Program-made: the position numbers and the translations under genes | Shown: positions 37,781-50,445 of the stretch, one piece after another | Position numbering within the stretch: position 1 is the first letter of the stretch | Layout of the letters: each line of letters begins with the position of its first letter | NCBI RefSeq assembly: GCF_001949145.1 | Contig: NW_019091361.1 | Span: 2,052,919 to 2,116,918 of the forward strand | Length of the DNA stretch: 64,000 nt | Source: Acanthaster planci | Taxonomy: Eukaryota > Echinodermata > Asteroidea > Valvatida > Acanthasteridae | Direction: 5' to 3' | Notes under the pieces: model-generated | What the model saw: only the letters and a program-made list of their open reading frames with translations | What the model was told of the DNA's origin: nothing | Database searches by the model: none

Positions 37781-39056
37781 ATACAAATTCTACCCAATGA
37801 GGGCTTGAAGATATGACAATGCATTTTGAAGTCATTAGCGCCCTCCAAGGGTGCAAGGCACAAGGCTATGAGCCAGGGCGTGATGTTCAAACGACATCTA
37901 ACATCTTGTTTCTCTAACAGAGAAATGTGGTGGTTTTGAGCATCAAGGTCGGAGAGCTCGGGTATAGAGGAACAGTTTTTTTTTTACTTGGTGGTTACTA
38001 GACCAATTTTCGAAAATGGCTTTCATTTGTTAAATATTATTGGCAGTTACCGTATCCAGGTTCTTACTTCAAAATTTTTATGTACACATAACCATTTGTT
38101 GTGCCTTAGAAATGATTTCTCAACCGGTAACATGTTGTAGATTTAACCATGACATCTTGTTAAAGTCGGTTCGTCGCGAAGTTGCCCTCACTTGTGCTCA
38201 CGCTGGGTGTCTTCATACAGCCACTCAAAAGTCCCATTTTCTCGAAAAGCTTGGAACGTCGCCACTTATCTGGTCAAACTGCAAGTTATATTGACTGCTT
38301 GATCGGGTCTTGCTGGTGCTCCAACATAATACACAACTAGATGTTATTATGCAGCGAATACTAACGGTAATTCCAAACTTTGGGGTGCTTCTAAAAGGAA
38401 GTCAACATACAAGACATGGTGACTTTTAAACTGTACAACCTATATTTAAAGCACACGGATTCCAAACGTGATCCATCTCCGGACAGACGAGATACCGTCA
38501 TACATTGAACATATTCAATGCGTATCACTAAAACACCTGTCCCTGGCTATCCCACTCAGCACGCTTCTAATCCCCACGTGCCTGTACTGAACAAGGCAGG
38601 TTTTCCGATGTCATTTGAAAGTCAGGAAATCAAAAATAGTATGCTGAGTAAAACCTGCTGAATTCCATACACTTGTCGGAGTTGACGGCCAGTGTCAAGT
38701 GCTTGATGACTGGATGCACGAGCAAAGTACCCTGTCGCCAAGTACTGTTTCGGCCGACAGTTTCATTTAACAGGCAAGTTTTGTAAGCTGGTTACAAAGT
38801 AGCACAACATGTGCAACATCACAAGTTGAACATATCGAAAAATGACATGGAGTAATACCTCGGTGATAAATAACTGAAATTTTATCTCTTGGTTTTCCAG
38901 TCTGAGGGGACAGCAGTTTGACCCGGTGCGAACATCAACAGCCGATCCTCCTGAACTTATTACAGCTTGCACGGAAAGGTTTCCGAGGTGAAAGCAAGGT
39001 AAGAATCAAGCGGGAAACCACAATCTAAGCCGTGAGTGAGAGTTGAACTATAGGCC
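37781..39056. other. Non-coding, nothing recognised
   Basis: No gene, RNA or tandem repeat that I can support. Confidence 0.5.
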
Positions 39057-39180
39057 TAGAGGGTTTGCATGGCTGCCATATTGCAGGCAAGTGATTTGTT
39101 CCACAGGGTATGAAGAAAGAGGTTTCCCTGTGGAACAAAACAACTGCCCTTCAATATGGCTACCACGCAAAGCCTCCATT
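39057..39180. mobile_element. Small foldback element, about 50-bp arms
   Basis: The left arm (about 39057-39110) and right arm (39121-39180) are inverted copies. Landmarks are GAGGGTTTGCATGG / GGAGGCTTTGCGTGG outside, GCCATATTG in both, and TTTGTTCCACAGGG next to a loop of about 10-15 bases. The size is close to a large precursor hairpin, but the sequence resembles a miniature transposon more than a microRNA gene. Confidence 0.8.
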
Positions 39181-41309
39181 GTAACTGGTGGTGTTTACTG
39201 TCTTATATTTGAGTGTTTACTGCAGGAAAAATCGATAAGCAAAACACTTGTGTTTTGTCTCACCTGTCACAGCATCGTTGTCTCTTCATTTTGCAATTTA
39301 TTTTCCTCAGCTGTCAGTACAGTTTATAGGACAATGAACTAACGGCTCCCACATTTAGAACAGCCCCGCCTCAAGCAACAGTAGTTCTACGGAATTGTTC
39401 CCACGAGTTCATGTCATAAATTAAAGAAACATTGCCCGGATTTGCGCTTAATTCAAACGATTTGGCAAGTCGCATAGTAGTTGCTATTTCTTATAGTTCA
39501 CGTTTTGATTGGTCAATCACCCCTCCAGACGCCACCATAAAGTAAAAAAGAATCGGGCAACGCTCTGACCGCCTCCAGGGCGTACCACGGCACCGCCCCA
39601 CAAACAAAAGGCTGGGTCAACTTGTAACTGTTCGCATCGACACCAGCCGTGAACTCGGAGTGGCGACGGTGTTTGTTACCTTGCGGCATTAGAAATATAA
39701 TTACTGAATAATTACACGAATTACATCCAAGATGTAAAAACACAAACAATGCTCCTGGCGAACGGCTGGTTTTTCTCACCGCTGCGAAGTGAATTATTCC
39801 CGGAGGTCAAAGAAAGGTGTCGACTTTATAACATCGCGTTTAGTTTCTGTTCATTTTCGTTCAGAACACCAAATTAGATTGGAAATTAACAAAGTAATTC
39901 AGCTGTTTAATGGTAACCAAATTGACGGAATAACTGGAACTTTTTAAAGGGAAAGCAGGGAATGTTAAGGGAAGGAATTAATGGAACAGACACAAAAACA
40001 GGATCGAAATAGGAGCTAGGCAACTCCATTTTGCGCGGGAACAATATCAGCATGTTAGAAGTTCCGGAAAGGACAGGCCTAATAAACTGTCCTTTATGCA
40101 AAGAGAGCAACTAGTTTGAGCATTTCGAAAATCGAAGGAAAAGTCACACAAAACATTTAAACTTCCCTTTCGCTGAAAAAGTTGTTCAAGTTTGTGACAC
40201 AAAGCACAGTAGGCCTAATTATTATGAGAGTGAACTTGTGTGGGAATATATTTTGTTTTTCTGCTCAAAGTGGAGATTACATCGTTACCTTCCACCGTTT
40301 TTCTGTAGCTGTTTGTATGTTGAGCTGTGATGTGGTAAAGTACCCGGGTGGACTTTCGCCTCGAAAATATCATAAAACATGCATCCGACGAAATCTGAAA
40401 CAATAACAGCAAACTAAGGCTCCCCCGGGCCCATAAACATCCCACGGACCCGTCAGGATCACTTTGGAAACCCTGAAAAGCAGTAAATTTTCCGAGTGGC
40501 CACGTGACCTCCGGTGGGGATGATTAACCTTGTCGCTGAGGGGCTTGAAACGACGAGTTCACCAGAGATGCAAAGAAAGGAACGAGAGGAATGGGCCTGG
40601 CGCAGCAAACATCACGGCTGTCCCAGCTGCCAGCCCCTCTCACGCCGAGCTATTCAAATTGGTCGGACTTGGTAGCCCGTAAGAAATTCGTAATTTAGGA
40701 GGTGGGCGCGAGCCAAGCCCTTGGCGAAGAAATGCCGGACATGTGTAAAAGGGAGAAAATGGCGACTGACTTACAGCCTTTGTGATTGAGCTTGATTAAC
40801 TTAAAGGTTAACGAAGTGAACTGTTCAAGATATATCACAGCATGATAAAAAAAACAGCGATAGACGTGCGTACGTGAACATGTGAACAATTTCCCTCTCC
40901 CCATTACCTGAAGACAGATTAATACTAAAAATCTGAAGTTCCCCTTTGACGTTAAAGATGTGGCTAACCTATAAAATGTTTCTCTTATGTTGTTAAACTG
41001 TACTCTCTAATTTCAAGGGGAAACTGTTGTTGCCTCTAAAAAGTGATTTTTCACTTAATCCTGGAGAAAAATAAGGGACAAGACGATTACAGAGCAGTTA
41101 ATTCAATGGATAAACTTCTGCCTCTTTCAATTCTAAGTTACTCATGTAGCTAGCCTACTTTTATTTTGTTTCATGCCCTTCAAATCGCCTGGTTCAACAG
41201 TGTCCGTATATAGCATATACAGTGAAATGAACTCCTGAAGCAAAAAAGCAGCCAAAATGAACACATCTATCAAATAATAAGACTAGAACAGGACATTTGT
41301 CACAATCTG
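39181..41309. other. Non-coding; possible regulatory block at 40.5-40.7 kb
   Basis: 40460-40720 is GC-balanced, contains GGGGATGATTAACC and GAGCTATTCAAATTGG, and stands out from its AT-rich surroundings; a conserved element is possible but unproven. Nothing else to report. Confidence 0.35.
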
Positions 41310-41508
41310 CCTCGAGCAGAAGCATCACCTCATCGGTTGAAAAGAGCCACGTTGGTAGGGAGTGTTTATTTTATTGGTAACGATGCGAATGTAACGCGTG
41401 CATTTCATTGTCGTTTGTGAACCAGCGAAGTTCGGTTCCGACCAAAGGAGACTTCGTTGCTAAGGAAAATAAATTTCGCGCCCTCTCTTGGTCCAGCTCA
41501 GGGCTCAT
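41310..41508 (+). repeat. Dispersed repeat copy 2 (pairs with 37606-37780)
   Basis: Second copy of the repeat described at 37.6 kb, slightly longer because of an insertion of about 20 bases around 41425-41450 relative to copy 1. No flanking duplication is clear. Confidence 0.75.
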
Positions 41509-42844
41509 GTGCCGTTGATAAGGTAGCATAAGTGACATTAGAAAGCTGTTTACAATATTTCAAATGTAGTCCTAAAGCTGAAAATGCCAAAATCACGTTG
41601 TAAATTTGAATATTGTAATTTTAAAGATGATCGTAGCTTCATGTGTTCCTTGAACACAAGAAACTATGATCTTGTTCAGTGAAGGTGTCATTTTCAGGGC
41701 GGCGGTGATTTTGATTTATCATATTACATCTTCAAACCTGGGACCGTAATCTGTCCGAAAACTGGAATGGCCTTCAAGGTCACTACAAAATCGGAGCTTC
41801 CTGTGGACTTTGCAAACGCTGAACTGAACACATTTACGAAAATAGGCTCAATATAAGCCTTTTTATGTCTTCTCTTTAAAAAATGGTTTGTACAATTTTG
41901 TACAAGCCTGAATGCTACGTTATATCACGATCCTAGATTTCACGTAGGATGTTACTGTTATTTTTTAATCTATGCCAAGTTTTAAATTACAAAATGCGGC
42001 TCAAGTTATCCCTTCGACAGTTGACGAAAGTCACCGAGTCGTCATTTTTTGGTATGATTTCTTTTTAACATTCGCAGAGCAACCCACTTCTTCTGGTGTT
42101 GTCAGGCCTCGTAAATTTATAGTGATCCCCGTGTCATTAGTTTACACTGTTTGTTTTGACAATTTGCCATTTTACTTTCCACTAATGGCATACGCACCAC
42201 GCGGCCTCTAAGTTTCTCCTTTTGAAGATGTTTTTACGTTGTTTTGATAAGACCACAGCCATTCCGTCACGTTCATGGGACATGCAGTGAGCGGTGCCGA
42301 AGCTAAATTGAATCGGACAACACACGGAAAACCAGGCTTGTAACAACAGGTGTAAATAGGCCAGCTGGAGGCTCAATATTCCGGGTCAGGAATTAATTTC
42401 GATTTCTCACCTCCCCGTATGAGGGCGTTTTAGCACCGGATGATTGACACCCATTTATGCGGTGTAGCGTCCATTTCCTCTTATGTCGAACTGCTCGCTA
42501 CACAGTGCCCGGAATTTTGGTGTGTTTTTTTCAACAATGTCCTTGTTTTGAAGCTTACATTTGTCGTTTTAGTGCAGCTTTATCAAGGGCATGTTGATTT
42601 TTTCGCGGCCACTTTTCGCATGGGTGCTAATCGGAAACTCGCCGGAATTTCGTCCGGCTGAGTAGGTTTGTGAAACCCGAGAGAAATATTAGCTATTCAT
42701 GGGAGGATACAATGCTTGCTTGCGTGAATTAAGTGTTACAAAATGGCCCAGACACCAGTTGTGTCCAGACGCTTGCCAACCGCATAAATCAGTGCCCACT
42801 CTGCTGCGCTTTGCTGTGGCAGGTCGAACATGTTAGGACCTCCT

Positions 42845-42847
<3 letters not shown>
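41509..42847. other. Non-coding, nothing recognised
   Basis: Short open frames only. No RNA gene or repeat that I can support. Confidence 0.5.

Positions 42848-42890
<43 letters not shown>
42848..42890. repeat. (GA) microsatellite, 21.5 units
   Basis: A perfect run of GA dinucleotides over 43 bases without interruption, with no flanking degenerate units on the left. Uninterrupted runs of this length are usually polymorphic. Confidence 0.98.
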
Positions 42891-42893
<3 letters not shown>

Positions 42894-45800
42894 CTAGTGA
42901 AATCATTCTTTCGCGAGCCCAATGAAGCTTGCTGTTTGTGCTTCATGTTCGAGAACGGATGGCTGCTGGTTAAAGAAACATGATACAATTAGGGAAAGGG
43001 ATGGCGAACCTCCAGTCGATCATCTAGCCGTTTTGCCTCGGTAAACCGATTTATGCATCATTTTGTCACCATGAAGACGGTCAGGGCCTTGACATTTTGA
43101 TATCCTTAGTTCAGCATTCTCTCTCCAGCATTTTAAAGATTTCTGTCTCAAAGATGAACTTTGCACTATCGAGTTTAAAGTATGTGTCAGGGGAAGAAAA
43201 GTGTGATAATTCGGTACATCGGGGTGTAGCCCCTCATAAGACAAGTTTGATCTATTTCACATCAATATACCATACCTTTGCAGAGCATGACCCAATTCCA
43301 ATCGAATTCAAATTCAAAATTTTCATTTGGAGGGAGTGAACGGTCACTCGAACGGAGTGCATTTTCACTCTTTTGGATTTCGAGAGCACACGGTCCATTC
43401 GCACTTTCATTCGCATAGTCACGTGATCAAACTTCACTGAAAATATTTTCGGCCAACATTAGCTACACTAAAAGATAGGATCATTCAAGTAATAATCCTA
43501 CTTTCAATGAATCTATAACTACCCCAACTAAATGGTCATGTCTCCTTCATGCTAAAATGGCAACTCTCACCATGCTATGTGTACATACAATGTGGGAGGT
43601 CCATGCAAAGTCTACAGAGGGCCGAATAACCACCTCCTATTTTCATATTCAGTTGTGAACAAGACGGCAACCACTGCTTTCACTTGTTAGAAACAGCTTG
43701 AGAACCGGGCAAGGTTAATCTACCAGTTACCTCCTTATATCCACAGGGGGTCTGATAATACCTCTCTTTCCCCTGGGTGGCAGGCCTGTAGACCGAGTAT
43801 AAAGTTGCTAGTCGGCTGTCAGGAGCGCCGGTACCCCAGGAAGTAATTGGGATTCTGATATGACTGTCTAATAATAGTTCCCAATTATTTCCAATTGCCC
43901 GTCCCATCGGACAGGCAGATAAAAGCACAGGGTTATGGCTCGTCAATCCGGGAGCCCGCAGTTTCCAGCCAGAGTACATGTACTTGTTTGGACAATACCA
44001 TGCTTTACTGTGTTGAAGGTTATACTAGTCCTTGCCATGCATTTCCAGCATGGACTCGCAAGACAGGTGTGCGGCTTAACACTGCCCTTAATTTCCTACC
44101 TCCATGGCCCTACTCACAGTTAAAAAGTCCCTAACCTATGTCTTTTCCTGGGTAGGAACAAATGCAAGAGTTACTAAAACAGAATGGTAACCTTCCTTGA
44201 CTGTATTTTTAACAAGACATTGGATCATTTCAGTTTATAGTATTGCATTAAAATTACATTTACCCAAAAAAGTAAAAGGTATTTGGACTCATTCATGAAT
44301 TTGCCCGGGACTTTGTTATCCTATTGCATTCTCTGTGTCTACCTGTCATACGATCACCATTTACACTTGTCATTAAAATGCCGTATACCAAATAGAGATA
44401 GTGTGTTAGTCGGTTATAGGATCGGATAGGAACGATGACAACTTGTTAATTAGTGTCCTGGCGCAATAGGGATATCTGTACAGAGATCGATAGGCGCCAT
44501 CGTTATAAACATTCCTTTCCCAAAGCGAGGAATTCCTGTAGTTAAAATACATGTACGGGGTACTTTCAAATCAGGAAGCGAGAGACGCAAATGCAAGCTG
44601 CATGGTTCGGATTCCCGCCAAATGATATCAACATCTCCAAATACGCAGACGGCGTATTTACCGCGCCTTGCATGCAGGGCATTTGCAATGATTTATACTT
44701 TGTTACATTCTGCAGCAATTATGAACAAGTACTCGTGGGTATATTGTGCAAGTCATGGATCACATTTCAAACATTCCTGCATTTAAATTACGGCAAGATA
44801 CATTACTCTCGTTACCCTTTCTGCCTTTATTTTCTCAAAGATGTACGACATCTTCCTGCCGAAAAACATGACCAGAGGCATACTAAAGTCAAAACGGAAT
44901 TCCCCGAAACATTTGACGTTAACGTGTGAAAGGAAAGGCTTGCACGTTCGTACACGCATCTTAAGACGTATTTTGGGCAGTTCTTCAGACTGAAATGTTT
45001 CTTAAATTATGTAACATGGTCACTTAGGAGAAAAGGAACAATGAAAAATCGCAATACAAACAAGGACTGTATCAGAAGAGTTATACCAGAATTTTGCTTT
45101 TACAATCGGAAGCGATGACTTACAGAGCTTACTGCTGTATACTGTATTTTCTGTCAGGCCCTTTCCTTCAATTGGAAAGCAGTTTACAAGTCAGGGTTAG
45201 AGCCCTTATCTCCAAACCTCTTGAAACATGCACTTATGGTACTCCAAGGGGATAATGGCTAGCCTGTCATCTGCCTGAGGTGCTATTTTTTCGTGCTCGG
45301 GTGACAGAGACCACGCTTGCAGGGGCCTGACCCCATCGTCCGGTCGGGAAACCAGTTGACTCCTCGACAACGGAGTTATCTACATTGATTCTACCAAGTG
45401 CCCAAGCGTTTTGTTGGGCGTAATCGTATTCACGTCAGCTGAAGATAAGTGATGAAAGGTCTCCGGGGAGGCAGAACCGCGGCCTTATAAGAAGCAGAAG
45501 TGCTTGGTGGCGACAGATAGTTAGTGCAGTGGGTCAGTGGCCGCTAGTGTACCACTTTTTATACCACAAAAAGATTCGCTCTGAATTCCGGAGGAATTTT
45601 GATGCATTGGTAATCGATACTTTTGGAGAACTCAGCATACTATAGTACCATAAGGGATAAGTTGTTTTTTCATCTCCAGATATGCTGTTTGAAAGTGGTT
45701 CCGTGCACAACGGAGATTCTAACAGATATGAGGTAACAAATACTTAATATTAAAAAAAAAAGTTTCAAAGTACCGCGAAGGATATCATGTTGTGTTTGAT

Positions 45801-46518
45801 AGGGAGGGGGTGACACGTGGACGCTTGATTACTAGGGCGGTCACCGTAAAAATCAATCCTGATTTAAGGACCGCCATTCTGTCTCGCATCTTTTTTCTTT
45901 TTTCTGCACTAGGCGTCGTGTGGCAACCCATGCCAGTCTGTGAATTATTTTGTCTACGAGTGTTGTCACGATCTCCAGTCGAGTTGCACATATTTGGTAA
46001 ACTTTCTCAAGTGCCTATCACCGAGGATGACAAACCTTTCACATAACAGCATTGTACTGTGAAGAGAAACGTTCCACGATTGTCTTTAAAAAGAGTAATT
46101 GGATCCAGCTATCCGAGGAGCAGGAAAGGCGTTTCAATCCCCGCCAGAATAGAGGACAATGAACCTTTTCTCGAAAAGATAATGGGCAAAGAGGTGAAAA
46201 ACCTGTCGCATCTCGTGTGCAACTTCAAAAATAGGTGTCTTGGAAGATCCACCGCTGATTCCATTGATAGAGGCTAGGCGGCTTTCATCATATCTGGACT
46301 GCGATTGTGCCCCGGATGCTGGGGATTTGTCAGTGTTTTCATTGAGGCAAGTGTTCTTAATTACTCGGCAGACTTATTTTTGGCGCGACATCCCAGGCGC
46401 ATGTACCGGACGGAACAGCACGATCCAAGTCCCGCCTAGAAAAGTATCGCGACAAAATGTTGCAGCTTATATGTTGTCTGAAAACTGCGTGTGAAACTTG
46501 TAGATTTCTATCAGTTGC
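42891..46518. other. Non-coding, no supportable gene
   Basis: TAATTGGGA and TCCCAATTA form an inverted pair near 43846 and 43881. At 45360-45560, a GC-rich stretch contains CCTTATAAGA, which is CArG-like or TATA-like. Open frames (for example 44591-44929) have no recognised domain. Confidence 0.35.
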
Positions 46519-46558
46519 GGAAGCTGCTAACGTGAACCTGCCCGAAACAGCAGCTTCC
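46519..46558. repeat. 10-bp perfect stem, 20-nt loop
   Basis: GGAAGCTGCT pairs with AGCAGCTTCC around a 20-base loop. It is short but perfect and GC-rich. The function is unknown, and chance is possible. Confidence 0.6.
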
Positions 46559-49500
46559 CTAAATGCTTTTCCTTTTTATCTTTTTCCCCATTTACCGGAG
46601 AGGGGTTGGAATCAAACACCCTAAAATCCTGTATTTCCTTACGGGAGATTTTAAGAGTAAAAAAAAACAAGTATAAGAGATATGTCGTGAAACATGGACA
46701 TTAACATGCATCTACACTTCCGAAGTTTGTATCTTTAAGTAAATATCTTTGCTGCCGTTTCGGTGCGGGGGGTTGCTGGAACATTTGAAGTAGTCCACAT
46801 TGCACCAAGATGACGAGGCTCAGAAATTTCTACTGAGGCAAATAGTATTTTGACATGGCCATTCTAGCTTGGTTGTGTCGGAGGATAATATGCCTAATGT
46901 TCACACAAAATGGATTTGTGCGAACACTTCATGCACTGCAGTGTAACGTGCCTTTTAAGTGACCATTTGCGACGGGAAATTCCATGGCGGCGTCATTTTC
47001 TAAAAAAGACAACAAACTAAGACTGACGAAGAGAGGTAACAAAAGCAGTGTTTCTCATAAGGTGTAATGATGGCATTCAGGCTCTCTGGTGACAACTCTT
47101 TTTTTCAGACCAGAGGTAATTGGTCGTTCTTACAACCTGTGGCTAGACATAATGGGCTTTGTACATTGTGCTTGAAGGAAGCAGTTGGTCACAATGTTTA
47201 TGGTGGCCCAGAAAAGGCACAAATTTTAGTTATTTTTTTGTATCTTTAGACATACAGAATATCAAGTAAAACAATCAGCAATGCAATCGGGGCTGTCACG
47301 GAATGAACAAGTGTCATAAAAATGATAGGTTCATCCAAATCCCCGATCACGGACAAAATATGAAATTTTCCCCCTTTGATATAGGATACCTCTTTCCCAA
47401 GTGTTTTCATCATGATTTTATGTAGGCTCTTTTTTACTACACGTTCAATTTTTCTCAATTTTCGCAAACCGACAACCGTCTTTTGAAAGCCACCGTTTTC
47501 CAACCTAAAAATCGGGTCCACGGAACTTCCGCAAGCCCCTCTAAAGGCTGATCGTCGTGGTCAAAGAAAGGGATAGTTCTTCAAATCGGAGCGTTGGTGT
47601 TCTTCAAACTGACCAGTGGATATAATCCAGACGTGAGAAATAAATCGGCCATTGAGTTGAAACTCTCCAGTCAGATACCTTTCAGTGTTCCTTCACTGAA
47701 GACTGAACCTACGACACGACTAGTTTGGAATGGACACGCTAAAACCAGTCGCGTTTCGCAGTGTATTATTTGAAATGCAGCATAAGTTGGAATTTATCAG
47801 AACTGTTTTTGTTTGTTTTTTCAAGATATTAATATTAATTCAAAAGCACATATAAATCTCTCTTGTTATATTATTCATGACTCATGTCGTTCAGGGTGGG
47901 GCTAAACGGCTGGCCTCACCCAAGGGTCAGTGATGCCACCACAAGTCCTCAGGGATGCGGGTTAGCTATTTAATATGTCTTTCCTCTTCAGTCAAGGAGA
48001 CCAGGAAACCATCCATAATGCAACTCTGTACGCGTTCATGACTGAATCGAATATGACAGTGAAGTGTTGTACCTGAAGCCTTTTAACGGGTCCTATCAGG
48101 AGAGTATTTTAGGTCTTTCATTTTCATCCGGGTCAAATGTCACAGAGACAAGTTGTGTACGGGACCTGATATGCGCATTTTACCGCTGAAGTGTGAGGCA
48201 ACTACCTACATGGGTCATAGGCCTATGTTGTCTCCGGCAAGATGACAGCTCCTCCAGACATTTGTATGAGATGACTGACAGATTCTGAAGGTAATCCACG
48301 GCTTTTACTAGTATCAACAGTGGCTGGGGTTATCTCCTCACCACAGATAATAGAACCATCCTCAGGTAAACATCATCTTTGGTGCTGGCTGTGCCAGATA
48401 TTCCCTCTTTGGTCGGATTAGGTTCATCCTAAAAGTACCGGCTCCTCTCGCCATTTAGCGAACAATCAAATATCGATTCTGGCTGATAAAGGCCCGCTGG
48501 AAAAGGTGTGAAGTGTAATTTTCGTGGGGTCCGCACCGATCGAAGTGACAACAGCTGCGACCGACGTGATCAAGATAGATTTGACCATCGACAGAGGAAG
48601 CCGGAAGAGCTCTTGTGAATCTACGTACGCCACCCCGTCGGCTTCGGAAAGAACGGGTATGACTTAAACATTAATTTATTTCTATACACAAACCCACCCA
48701 GAAGTCGGGAAGTCATTTGTTATGAGGTCAGAAAGCTATAAATCCGCTGGTGATGGAAGCTGATCCGGAAGGGTCTGTGTGTCGGGAAAACTCGAGAATT
48801 GCATGAATAACGATGTTGAGAATATCTCGAGCGAAACATTACGTTTGGCTGTCATTATTTTGAGAACGAAATTCTCAAAAATCTGAAACTAAACAAAACC
48901 ACAATCAGAGATTTGTTACATGAGATCTGTTTAATTATATCTCGAAAACATTTCAATGATGTAGTAGTATTTGATGCAATGGGTGATCAGTGTCATTTTC
49001 CAGCCGTTTTCTCTTCCTGTTTTCTGTCGTCAATTGCTCGTGACTGGTTTTAAGCTTGAACAGTTTGTTCTTTGTATTAAGTTAAATGGTTTTTGCCCAA
49101 CAAGTCTGATATGTACCCGGTGTTCGTCAATTATCAACTAGCTTTAGGTTTGGGCAGGAATGTTTGCGAAATTTCGGCAAATATAAACAATAATAGGCTC
49201 TGCTGTATCGACTTTTCCTTCGAAAACACTGTTTGGCATTTTTTAAAACCTAATTTAATACAGGTTGCATTTCACGGTTTTTCAATGGTTCCATGCCATG
49301 TGATTGTGGATTTAGGATCATAGCTATAAATTCTTTACAAATGCCGTTATTTGTTCAAGATGCCTCCGATTTGGTACTTCCGTCACGGGTTGTCTTGCAA
49401 TTTGTATAATTTATAGGGACCAATAAAATTAAGTGACATTTACTGTTGACGCAAATTGAATGTGATGTTTTGCATTTAGCAGGGCGCGTATATATTCAAG

Positions 49501-50430
49501 ATGAAGCCTTGCTGTGGCCTAGATGCACGTATTATACCAAGCCTTTTGGGAAAAGGTCCATTTAAGTTCTTTATCAATCAGACTCAGTCCAGACAAACGG
49601 AATAGACGTTGAGAGACAAGTTTTTATTGGGGTATTCATTTTCCTAACAGTATAAATTACAGTTGATACAATTACCGATGATGTTGTTTTACCTTCTCTT
49701 TTACTGACAATATCCCAAATCTCCTGCAAGTCTAAATTTAAACGCAAGTTTTATTACGGGTGTAGGTCGTCGCACTGACCCGTGGGTTGCACTCAAGATC
49801 GGTACAGATTTTTACAGCTGTCATTTAAAGACGCAATGCCAGTCCGTATTGCCTCTGGGATGAGATCCTCCCAAAGTGCAACTAAATCCCACAATGTTGA
49901 CAACAGATACAAGGTGAAATCCAGAAACTGTCATACGTTTGCCGCGATGTAAACCTGCTTGAGAGACTGGGACAACACAGAAGCCATTTGAAAGTGAGTT
50001 GCGTTAAATGCAAAGGTATAATGAGAACTTTCTCAACTGCTTTTGAAAGATCGTTTAATTTGAAATTTAATCTAAGAGATCAATGAATATAAATTAAAAG
50101 TTGTAAATTAAAAAGAGGTATCTGCAAACGAATCTACAGGTCGCGTTAGAAAACCTAATTAGAGCGCTTCTATATACTTCTCCAATTCAACGTGAAGGTG
50201 TATGCCATCATTCTTTGTTGGTCGATTTTGTTAAACTGTCGATCAGTCTTTGGTAATTGCCAGTTTGATGGTTGGTGTGCCAATGTATTTCCTTCCTACA
50301 GTAAGGTTGAGAAGGCACTCCATGCTCTCTTGATGCTCTAGTACTTGCTATGGTTGAGCAACTAGATTTTCACAGATTGGGTGTTTGTAGATCATGATTA
50401 ATTTTCAAGATGTACTTTGCAGGAGGTCGT
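46559..50430. other. Non-coding; possible regulatory block at 48.5-48.7 kb
   Basis: 48440-48660 is GC-balanced with CpGs and GATA/ATCGAT words (CTGGCTGATAAAGG), a weak enhancer candidate. Around 48858-48880, TTTTGAGAA and TTCTCAAAA make a 9-bp hairpin around CGAAA. No gene. Confidence 0.35.
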
Positions 50431-50445
50431 GGGTTTGAGTCCCAC
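50431..50445 (+). mobile_element. tRNA T-arm-like fragment, SINE relic
   Basis: GTGGG TTTGAGT CCCAC is a perfect 5-bp stem with a 7-base loop of T-arm type and doubles as a B-box variant. No matching D arm or acceptor stem lies at tRNA distance, so this is probably a SINE fragment or chance. Confidence 0.4.
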
